This document shows, one piece after another, positions 57,287 to 64,000 of a DNA stretch of 64,000 nucleotides. Below the pieces are notes generated by a model. That model saw only the letters and a list, made by a program, of their open reading frames with translations. It was not told the origin of the DNA and ran no database searches. The first letter of the stretch is position 1, and every line of letters starts with the position of its first letter. The stretch comes from Thalassotalea profundi (GTDB taxonomy: Bacteria > Pseudomonadota > Gammaproteobacteria > Enterobacterales > Alteromonadaceae), in contig NZ_BNAH01000010.1 in assembly GCF_014653195.1 (NCBI RefSeq), forward strand, positions 121,762 through 185,761. The letters run 5' to 3'. Position numbers and translations under genes: made by a program.

Positions 57287-58699
57287 TTATCGAATAAAGA
57301 ACTTATAAATTAACTTATGCATAAAAGTGCCGTAAGGAGGAAACAATTGTTTTGCCATGCTCATTCTACCGCGCGAAAAGATTGCTTTAGCATGTGAAAA
57401 TGTTTTAAAACCTTCTATGCCATGATAATTCCCCATGCCTGAAGAACCAACGCCACCAAAAGGTAAATCTTCTACGCCTACATGCATCGCAGCATCATTA
57501 ATACAAACACCACCAGAGTGGGTTTCTTTTAATAGCTTGTTTTGAAACTGAGTATCGAAACTACAAATATAAAGAGCTAATGGACGTTCTCGTTCATTCA
57601 CATAAGTAATAGCCTCTTCAATTGATTGATACTCAACAATAGGCAATAGTGGACCAAAAATTTCTTGCTGCATAACAGTCATGTCATCATTAACATTTAG
57701 CAATAAAGTTAACGGTAATTGGCGGCTTTTTTCACAACGTGTATCTGATGATAATGATTTAATAGTTGCGCCTTTACTGCGAGCATCGTCAATTAACCCT
57801 AACAAACGTGCGTGTTGGTGATCATTCACAACGCTAGTGTAATCAGCATTGTCTTTAATTGTAGGAAACATTGTTTTAAAAGTCGTTTCCATAATATCAC
57901 TTAATTTATCGGCTTTACCTTTAGGGCAAAGAATATAATCAGGCGCCACACAGGTTTGCCCGCTATTTAAAGTTTTCCCCATAATTAAACGTTCAACTGC
58001 CGTATGCAATGATATGTTATCATCTATAATTGCCGGTGATTTCCCTCCCAACTCTAAGGTAACAGGAACCAAATTTTCAGCCGCGGCTTTCATCACCATT
58101 TTTCCAACATTAGTTGAACCGGTAAAAAACAAATGATCAAACGCTAAGCCTGAGAAAATTGCGGCAACAGAAGCATCCCCTTCAATAATCGAAACTCTAT
58201 TATTTAAATATTGAGGAATTAATTGAGCAATTAGTGCGCTAGTTTTTGGGGTGAACTCCGACATTTTAATCATAGCTCTGTTACCGGCAGCAAGTGCGGT
58301 TGTCAGAGGACCAAGGGCGAGGAATATTGGATAATTCCATGGCACCATAATACCAACAATACCTAATGGTTGATATTCAACGCGAGCGCTTGCAGGTTGA
58401 AACAGTAATCCAACATGGCGTTTTTCAGGTTTCATCCATTTTTTTAACTGCTTAATGCAGTAATTTATCCCTGACACCGTTGTTAAAATATCACCTAGCT
58501 TAGAATCATCGGCGGAGCGGTTACCAAAATCATCACTCATAGCGCTGATTAATTCGTCTTGATTTTCTAACATTAACGCCTTTAATGCATGTAAATGTCC
58601 AATACGCTGTTGATACGACGGAAATGGAGCTTTAGAAAACTCATTTTTATGATCAGTAAGCATTTGATTTAATGCTGTCTTTATATCCACTTCATTCAT
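57287..58699 (-). CDS. Coniferyl-aldehyde-dehydrogenase-like ALDH
   Basis: NAD(P)-dependent aldehyde dehydrogenase of the coniferyl/fatty-aldehyde subgroup. The start at 58699 (MNEVDIKTALNQML) follows AAGAGATAAAC and gives 470 aa. Motifs: VPWNYPIFLALGPLTTALAAGN, FFTGSTNVGKMV, the glutamate in LELGGKSPAI and the catalytic Cys in NSGQTCVAPDYI, plus a C-terminal hydrophobic tail (AKQLFPPYGTFMHKLIYKFF) as in membrane-associated members. Physiological substrate not evident. Confidence 0.9.
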   Translation of the reverse strand: MNEVDIKTALNQMLTDHKNEFSKAPFPSYQQRIGHLHALKALMLENQDELISAMSDDFGNRSADDSKLGDILTTVSGINYCIKQLKKWMKPEKRHVGLLFQPASARVEYQPLGIVGIMVPWNYPIFLALGPLTTALAAGNRAMIKMSEFTPKTSALIAQLIPQYLNNRVSIIEGDASVAAIFSGLAFDHLFFTGSTNVGKMVMKAAAENLVPVTLELGGKSPAIIDDNISLHTAVERLIMGKTLNSGQTCVAPDYILCPKGKADKLSDIMETTFKTMFPTIKDNADYTSVVNDHQHARLLGLIDDARSKGATIKSLSSDTRCEKSRQLPLTLLLNVNDDMTVMQQEIFGPLLPIVEYQSIEEAITYVNERERPLALYICSFDTQFQNKLLKETHSGGVCINDAAMHVGVEDLPFGGVGSSGMGNYHGIEGFKTFSHAKAIFSRGRMSMAKQLFPPYGTFMHKLIYKFFIR

Positions 58700-58893
58700 A
58701 TGTTTATCTCTTATTATTATATCCATACAATTTATAGCAACCTTATTTATTGTACATTGGTACCATAAATTTAATTAAATTAATATTATTTTAACAAATG
58801 TATTAGTTAAATCAGATAATATGATTTAATCCTAAGTATTGATATAATAATTAATCAAAATTGCACTTACTTTCAATTTATGGATAAACATTC

Positions 58894-59139
58894 ATGGCAT
58901 TAAAAATTTTAGACACTTGCATTAATTGCGATATGTGTGAACCTGAATGCCCTAATAAAGCCATAAGCTTAGGTGAAGAAATTTATGAAATTAATTCAGC
59001 TAACTGCACAGAATGTATTGGACATTATGATACGCCAACCTGTGTAAGTGTGTGCCCTATTGATTGTATAATTACAGATCCAGATATGATTGAACAAGAA
59101 GATAAGTTACTTGAAGAATTTTTTAAAATCCATGCATAA
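58894..59139 (+). CDS. yfhL: YfhL-type 2[4Fe-4S] ferredoxin
   Basis: 81-aa electron carrier. First cluster site CINCDMCEPECP. The second site has the longer spacing CTECIGHYDTPTCVSVCP that defines the YfhL/Alvin group, with an acidic C-terminal helix (EQEDKLLEEFFKIH). GGATAA precedes the ATG. It lies near the U32 enzyme, itself an iron-sulfur protein, but is divergent to the aldehyde dehydrogenase and not co-transcribed with either. Confidence 0.94.
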   Translation: MALKILDTCINCDMCEPECPNKAISLGEEIYEINSANCTECIGHYDTPTCVSVCPIDCIITDPDMIEQEDKLLEEFFKIHA

Positions 59140-59278
59140 GTTTTCAGCTTGTAAGCCAGTTACGTTATCATTGAAATGATAGTTTACACTTTATACATTC
59201 GTTATGATGTTTACTGATGATAACGATATTCATTAACCTAATTATGACTCATTTATTAACTCATAGAGACAATCAACT

Positions 59279-62200
59279 ATGATCGATTGGATTATTACTC
59301 AATTTACTATTTCACTAGATAGCACGCTTATTTATGGAACCTACAATAGTGGCTTAGTCTTTTTGTCTCTTTTTATTGCTATTTTATCTTCTTTTATGGG
59401 GTTACAGGTAGCCACTCAGCATAGTGGTGTGATCTCTGCGCAAAAAAAATATATCACACTTTTTATTGGTAGCTTAGCCTTAGGTGGCGGTATATGGTCA
59501 ATGCACTTTATTGGCATGTTAGCCTTTGATCTTTGTACAACTATTGAATACAACGTACCATTAACATTATTTTCCATGCTTCCAAGTGTTGGGGCGTCTT
59601 GGGTTGCGTTAAACCATTTACAACAAAAAAAGTCAGGTTTTAAAGCATTATTAATCGAAGGTACATTAGTTGGTGCAGGTATAGGAACAATGCATTATAC
59701 CGGAATGGCATCGATGCAAATGGCACCATTGCTTCGATATGACCTTAATATATTTATTCTATCAATAATCGTCGCCGTTTCACTTGCCATGTTATCGCTT
59801 TGGACACGAGAAGGCTTATTAAAAATATGGCACAAGCAACAAAACTGGCAAGCAAACTTAATCGCCAGTGTTGTGATGGGAATTGCTATAGCGGGAATGC
59901 ATTATACAGGAATGGCAGCAGCACGCTTTGTAAAGCCTGAAGGGCTAGAGTTAAGCACACAAAGTAGTAATATTTCATTTTATCTCGCGCTGATAGTTTC
60001 TGTTATTACTATTATTATTACGGCTTTAGTTTTAGCGGTAAACTTAATTTCTACTTATAGAGATATTTCACGACAGTCTAGTATCAATGAACACCGCTTA
60101 CGAGCGATGATGGACACAGCCGTAGATGCCATTATCAGTATCAATAGTAATGGCATTATTGAAGATGTTAACCGTGCTACACAAACAATGCTCGGTTGGA
60201 CTTCTGATGAGCTTATTGGAAAAAATATCAATGTGCTAGTCCCTGCCCCATACCATGATGGGCATGACGGTTATATCCAACAATTTTTATCTACTGGTAA
60301 AGCAAAAATAATCGGTTCAAGTCGTGAAGTTCAAGCACTTCATAAAGACGGCTCCCTTGTCGCTATCAGATTAGCGATTGGCCACGTAAAACTAGCAAAC
60401 AACAACTTTTTTGTTGGTTTTATGTCTGATATTCGCCAAAGAATTGAAATGGAACAAGCGCTTCAAGAAAACGAAGCTAAATTTAGATCTTTAATCACTA
60501 ATATACCGGGTATTGCCTACCGATGTTTAAACGAATATAACTGGCCACTACTCTTTATAAGTGATGCGGTAGAAGGAATTACAGGCTACCCTGCAAGTGA
60601 CTTTTTACCTCCGAATAAAAAGCGTGATTTTTCAGATCTTTACCACCCTGATGATAAAGAAGCAATACTGAATACTTCACTACATGAAGGGGTATTTAAT
60701 CTTGAATACCGTATTATTACTAAATCTGGTGATGTACGTTGGATGATGGAATTTGGTAACCACATCAAAGATGAGAAAAGTGGTGAGGTTTGGTTAGATG
60801 GTTTCATCATGGATATCACTGAACGACGTAATATGGAGCAAGAGCTAAGAGTTGCTAAAGAAAAAGCAGAGCAAGCTGCAGAGTCAAGAGCCGCATTTAT
60901 GGCAAATATGAGCCACGAGATTCGTACACCAATGAACGCAATAATTGGTTTTAGTGATATTTTACTCGAAAGTGAATTATCTAAAGATCAAATAAAACAC
61001 ATGAGTACTATTAATAATGCCTCTAAATCATTATTACATTTATTAAATGATATTTTAGATAGTGCAAAACTTGATAAAGGCAAACTTGATTTAGAGTTAA
61101 GACGATTCTCATTAGTTGAAGAAGTGGATGCCGTTATCTCAACATTATGGCTACAAGCACGTAACAAAGACTTAGAACTTACAGCCAACGTTTCCCATAA
61201 ATTAAGTGACTTTTACTTAGGTAGCCCAGAGCGAATTCGCCAAGTATTAACCAATTTAATTGGTAATGCAGTTAAATTTACTGAAAAGGGAAAGATTACG
61301 GTTTCAGTTTATCCTGTTGACAAAAATAGCGTTAAATTTGATATTGAAGACACGGGTATAGGCATGAGTGAAGAACAACTTAGCTCAGTCTTCGAAGCAT
61401 TTACACAAGCAGATGCTTCAATGAGTAGACGCTTTGGCGGTACCGGATTAGGCACAACAATAAGTAAACAATTAGTTGAGCTTATGCAAGGAGAAATAAC
61501 TGCACAAAGTACTCAAAATGTTGGCACTACCTTTAGTTTTGTTATTCCATTACCTAGCGTGGAGTATCAAGAAGAGGCTCAAGAAATTGTTCAACTAAAA
61601 TTGCCTCCGCTCAAAGTATTAGTTGTCGACGATATTCAGCAAAATATTGATTTACTCACACTAATCCTAGAAAGAGATGGTCATAAGGTGATCACCGCAA
61701 GAGATGGTCAACAAGCTCTGGTAAGAATGGCTGACTGCACAGAAATAGACGTAGTACTGATGGATATTCAAATGCCTGTGTTAGACGGTTTAAATGCCAC
61801 CGTAGAGCGGAGAAAATATGAAGCACAACACAATTTACCAGCACTCCCCATAATAGCACTCACAGCAAGTGTATTACTTGATGATAAACTCGCCGCTGAA
61901 AAATCGGGAATGCAAGGTTTTGCCAATAAGCCTATTGATTTTATACTTCTTAGTCATGAAATAGCTCGAGTATTAAATATTCAAGTAGCGCCAGCGCCAA
62001 CAATTGATACTCAACAAAAACAAGATCTACTATTAGATGAAAACAAAGGCGTTGCCTTATGGGGCAGTATTGATGAATATTATCAACAAGTAGCTTCATT
62101 TATAAATGATCAACAGGGAGAATTTCAAAAACTAAACCAAGCCATTGCTCTGAGCAATTGGCCTACTGTTACAACTATTGCACATTCCTTAAAAGGCATT

Positions 62201-62614
62201 AGTGGCAATCTAGCACTAACACGTTTACAACGTTTATTTGCGCAACTAGAATCCTTAATAAATAGTCATCCTGAGCAGTGCAGCGCAACCTATACTAAAA
62301 TTGATGAGACCTATCAATTACTTGATGAAAAAATATCTCATTGGTTAAATAGTAAAAGCAGCACCGTAAAACAAACAACTATTGATGAAACTTTATTACT
62401 TACGCTATTAAATTCATTAATTGAAAAAGCGAAAGAAAATGAAGCTGAAGAAACTTTACTAGCTGAATTATTTGAATATACAGAAACAGAGCAGTTTGCT
62501 TCAAAGTACTCTGCTGACGTAAGTAAAATTTATAACGCATTCAATGATTTTGAATTTGAAGATGCCTTAGAACATATTATTGCGCTTATCCAGCGTATAG
62601 AAAGTGAGGAGTAA
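59279..62614 (+). CDS. MHYT-PAS hybrid sensor histidine kinase
   Basis: 1111-aa membrane kinase. Seven hydrophobic segments (about 15-260) carry three MHYT-type motifs (MHFIGM at 75, MHYTGM at 138 and 207), proposed in the family to bind copper and sense O2, CO or NO. Two PAS domains follow (about 270-395 and 400-530), then HisKA with His546 (MSHEIRTPMNAIIGFSD), an HATPase domain with GTGLGTTISKQL, a receiver domain with Asp829 (MDIQMPVLDG) and an HPt domain with His969 (AHSLKGISG). All phosphorelay residues are present. The response regulator starts 4 bp after the stop. Confidence 0.95.
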   Translation: MIDWIITQFTISLDSTLIYGTYNSGLVFLSLFIAILSSFMGLQVATQHSGVISAQKKYITLFIGSLALGGGIWSMHFIGMLAFDLCTTIEYNVPLTLFSMLPSVGASWVALNHLQQKKSGFKALLIEGTLVGAGIGTMHYTGMASMQMAPLLRYDLNIFILSIIVAVSLAMLSLWTREGLLKIWHKQQNWQANLIASVVMGIAIAGMHYTGMAAARFVKPEGLELSTQSSNISFYLALIVSVITIIITALVLAVNLISTYRDISRQSSINEHRLRAMMDTAVDAIISINSNGIIEDVNRATQTMLGWTSDELIGKNINVLVPAPYHDGHDGYIQQFLSTGKAKIIGSSREVQALHKDGSLVAIRLAIGHVKLANNNFFVGFMSDIRQRIEMEQALQENEAKFRSLITNIPGIAYRCLNEYNWPLLFISDAVEGITGYPASDFLPPNKKRDFSDLYHPDDKEAILNTSLHEGVFNLEYRIITKSGDVRWMMEFGNHIKDEKSGEVWLDGFIMDITERRNMEQELRVAKEKAEQAAESRAAFMANMSHEIRTPMNAIIGFSDILLESELSKDQIKHMSTINNASKSLLHLLNDILDSAKLDKGKLDLELRRFSLVEEVDAVISTLWLQARNKDLELTANVSHKLSDFYLGSPERIRQVLTNLIGNAVKFTEKGKITVSVYPVDKNSVKFDIEDTGIGMSEEQLSSVFEAFTQADASMSRRFGGTGLGTTISKQLVELMQGEITAQSTQNVGTTFSFVIPLPSVEYQEEAQEIVQLKLPPLKVLVVDDIQQNIDLLTLILERDGHKVITARDGQQALVRMADCTEIDVVLMDIQMPVLDGLNATVERRKYEAQHNLPALPIIALTASVLLDDKLAAEKSGMQGFANKPIDFILLSHEIARVLNIQVAPAPTIDTQQKQDLLLDENKGVALWGSIDEYYQQVASFINDQQGEFQKLNQAIALSNWPTVTTIAHSLKGISGNLALTRLQRLFAQLESLINSHPEQCSATYTKIDETYQLLDEKISHWLNSKSSTVKQTTIDETLLLTLLNSLIEKAKENEAEETLLAELFEYTETEQFASKYSADVSKIYNAFNDFEFEDALEHIIALIQRIESEE

Positions 62615-62618
62615 TACG

Positions 62619-63605
62619 ATGGATAATCAACAGCCTACTATTTTAATTGTCGATGACGAACCCGCTAACTTGCGTGTATTAAAACAAATACTACAGCAAG
62701 ATTACCGCTTAATTTTTGCCAAAAGCGGTAGTGAAGCATTACGCTTAGCACATAGTAAAACACCCAACCTCATCTTATTAGATATTATGATGCCAGATAT
62801 CACTGGCTTAGAAGTATGTAAGCAATTGAAAGCAGATATTGTCACTACCAAAATCCCCGTTATCTTTGTTACCGCACTAAATGATCATAATGATGAAGCT
62901 CAAGGACTAGAACTAGGTGCTGTCGATTATATAACTAAGCCTGTTTCCGCTGCCGTAGTAAAAGCAAGAGTTGCTACTCATTTATCCCTTGTTCAAGCTG
63001 ATGAGCTTAAACGGACTCGATTACAAGTTATACAGCGCCTTGGTCATGCCGCAGAATATAAAGACAATGAAACAGGTATGCATGTCATGCGTATGAGCCA
63101 TTATTCAAAAGTAATAGCTCTAGCTTATGGGTTCTCAGAGCAAAAAGCTGATGATTTATTACATGCCGCTCCAATGCATGATTTAGGAAAAATAGGTATT
63201 CCAGACAGTATTATGCTCAAGCCGGGTAAACTCACTGAAGCAGAGTTTGAAATAATGAAAACGCATCCAACTATTGGCGCTAACATACTGGGAGAGGATG
63301 ATTCAGACCTTATTACCTTAGCTAAAATTGTCGCATTAACCCATCATGAAAAATGGGATGGTACTGGCTACCCTAATCAATTAGCAGGCGAAGACATCCC
63401 AATTGATGGGCGTATAGTGGCACTTGCTGATGTATTTGATGCCCTTACCAGTGTTAGACCTTATAAAGGCGCTTGGTCAATAGAAGAAGCAATGACCTTT
63501 ATTAAAGCACAGAGCGGGATACATTTTGACCCCGACCTGGTTGTGGTATTTGAACAAGAGTTAGATAAAATTTTAGCCATTAAAGACCGCTGGAAAGATC
63601 AGTAG
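62619..63605 (+). CDS. Response regulator with HD-GYP phosphodiesterase domain
   Basis: The ATG at 62619 follows GAGGAG and gives 328 aa. The frame also opens at a GTG 15 bp earlier, inside that ribosome site. Receiver domain (1-120) with Asp55 in LLDIMMPDITGLE, and an HD-GYP domain (about 150-320) with His187-Asp188 (PMHDLGKIGIPD), LTHHEKWDGTGYP and ALADVFDALTS. It should hydrolyse cyclic di-GMP when phosphorylated. Its pairing with the MHYT kinase predicts gas- or redox-responsive control of the motile-sessile switch. Confidence 0.94.
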   Translation: MDNQQPTILIVDDEPANLRVLKQILQQDYRLIFAKSGSEALRLAHSKTPNLILLDIMMPDITGLEVCKQLKADIVTTKIPVIFVTALNDHNDEAQGLELGAVDYITKPVSAAVVKARVATHLSLVQADELKRTRLQVIQRLGHAAEYKDNETGMHVMRMSHYSKVIALAYGFSEQKADDLLHAAPMHDLGKIGIPDSIMLKPGKLTEAEFEIMKTHPTIGANILGEDDSDLITLAKIVALTHHEKWDGTGYPNQLAGEDIPIDGRIVALADVFDALTSVRPYKGAWSIEEAMTFIKAQSGIHFDPDLVVVFEQELDKILAIKDRWKDQ

Positions 63606-63639
63606 CCCCACAAGCCTCACCATAGTTAAAGTGTAAAAT

Positions 63640-63674
63640 AACACCAAAAATCTCAGCAATTATTTGGTGTTTTT
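63640..63674. terminator. Terminator between the response regulator and the thyA remnant
   Basis: AACACCAAA / TTTGGTGTT, 9-bp stem with a 14-nt loop, followed by TTTA on the plus strand and flanked by A-rich sequence. It could serve both convergent genes. Confidence 0.65.
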
Positions 63675-63683
63675 ATGTGTTTT

Positions 63684-63917
63684 TTACACTGAAAAAGGAT
63701 AAGCTATCGCAGGATGATGCTCATAGCCTTCAACGCTAAAATCGTCCATTGTTACCCATGTCTCAAGATCTTCTAATGATTTAATTTTTGGGTTAATCAT
63801 TAATTTGGGAGAAGGAAAAGGTTCACGTTTTAGTTGTACATCACGCATCAACTCAAGTTGATCTTCATAAATATGCGCATTAACAATTTTATGGTATGCC
63901 TTACCGGGTTTATTTCC
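63684..63917 (-). pseudogene. thyA: 3' part of thymidylate synthase gene, cut by an insertion sequence
   Basis: 77 codons plus stop match the C-terminus of bacterial Thy[37 protein letters not shown], and [18 protein letters not shown] at the end. Full-length enzymes have about 260-285 residues, and the catalytic Cys and substrate-binding arginines lie in the missing part. The homology stops abruptly at Gly-Asn-Lys-Pro-Gly where insertion-sequence-like DNA begins. The apparent frame extension (TTG ACC ACT ACA) is insertion-sequence end. The rest of thyA, if still present, should be beyond the element outside the window. Confidence 0.85.
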
Positions 63918-64000
63918 TGTAGTGGTCAACTAATATTGGCCACGGTTTTGTATTCAAGCCAGTATCTTTTCTCTGACTCATTCGGTGTTAAACCAGCATT
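63918..64000 (-). mobile_element. End of an insertion sequence with transposase C-terminus (partial)
   Basis: From 64000 to 63926 on the minus strand a frame reads ...[27 protein letters not shown], which resembles the C-terminal tail of rve/DDE (IS3-like) transposases. The stop codon lies within about 10 bp of the thyA junction, as expected for such elements, and the end sequence begins TGTAGTGGTCAAC. An internal imperfect inverted repeat (GTGGTCAA / TTGGCCAC) sits at the tip. Family call is tentative, as only 83 bp are visible. Confidence 0.65.

Noticed and set aside
1..64000. CRISPR arrays, tRNA or rRNA genes, phage genes or replication origin
   Set aside because: Reading through intergenic regions showed no regularly spaced repeats, cloverleaf sequences, phage structural genes or DnaA-box clusters.

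Overview
The window reads as chromosome from a low-GC marine gammaproteobacterium of the Alteromonadales, most like Colwellia, Thalassotalea or relatives. That placement is an inference from gene content and order: a complete mraZ-to-lpxC division and cell-wall cluster next to secA, a dciA helicase-loader gene in place of a DnaC system, a Shewanella/Alteromonas-type N-acetylglucosamine (GlcNAc) pathway with a LacI-type regulator, and a TonB receptor accompanied by SapC, JmjC-cupin and flavin-halogenase genes. No tRNA, rRNA or CRISPR array was seen.

Layout. 1-22,330 (minus strand, except dciA) is the dcw cluster: mraZ, rsmH, ftsL, ftsI, murE, murF, mraY, murD, ftsW, murG, murC, ddl, ftsQ, ftsA, ftsZ and lpxC, then the divergent dciA, an M23 peptidase and secA. 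Three GTGG boxes exactly 10 bp apart precede mraZ and look like its autoregulatory site. 22,550-26,350 is an Fbp-type ferric-iron ABC transporter under a palindromic Fur box. 26,400-35,700 holds a YcxB-like protein, ferrochelatase and the cytochrome c maturation set, split into ccmFGHI (minus) and ccmABCDE (plus). Iron import, iron insertion into heme and heme attachment to cytochromes therefore lie side by side.

36,200-54,500 is a GlcNAc/chitin-use locus. It has the operon nagK-nagB(II)-nagA-nagP, a lipoprotein GH20 hexosaminidase, a large TonB-dependent receptor, pgi, and a LacI-family regulator (nagR). Five copies of a TGACARCGYTGTCA palindrome precede nagK, hex, the receptor (two copies) and pgi, which defines a local regulon covering uptake, cleavage, phosphorylation, deacetylation, deamination and entry to glycolysis. 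Embedded in it are a sulfotransferase-like gene and a separate operon of SapC, a JmjC-like cupin oxygenase and a flavin-dependent (tryptophan-type) halogenase. The halogenase has an in-frame TGA at codon 52 and appears to be a recent pseudogene.

54,750-63,610 carries an HDOD protein, a U32 tRNA-hydroxylation enzyme (trhP/yegQ type), a coniferyl-type aldehyde dehydrogenase, a YfhL-type ferredoxin, and an MHYT-PAS hybrid sensor kinase followed directly by a REC/HD-GYP response regulator. The window ends inside an insertion sequence that has cut thyA, leaving only the last 77 codons of thymidylate synthase here.

The most notable points are the two freshly broken genes (halogenase and thyA), the SapC/cupin/halogenase module inside a NagR regulon, the sulfotransferase that may share an operator with hex, and a terminator built into the 3' end of that sulfotransferase gene.
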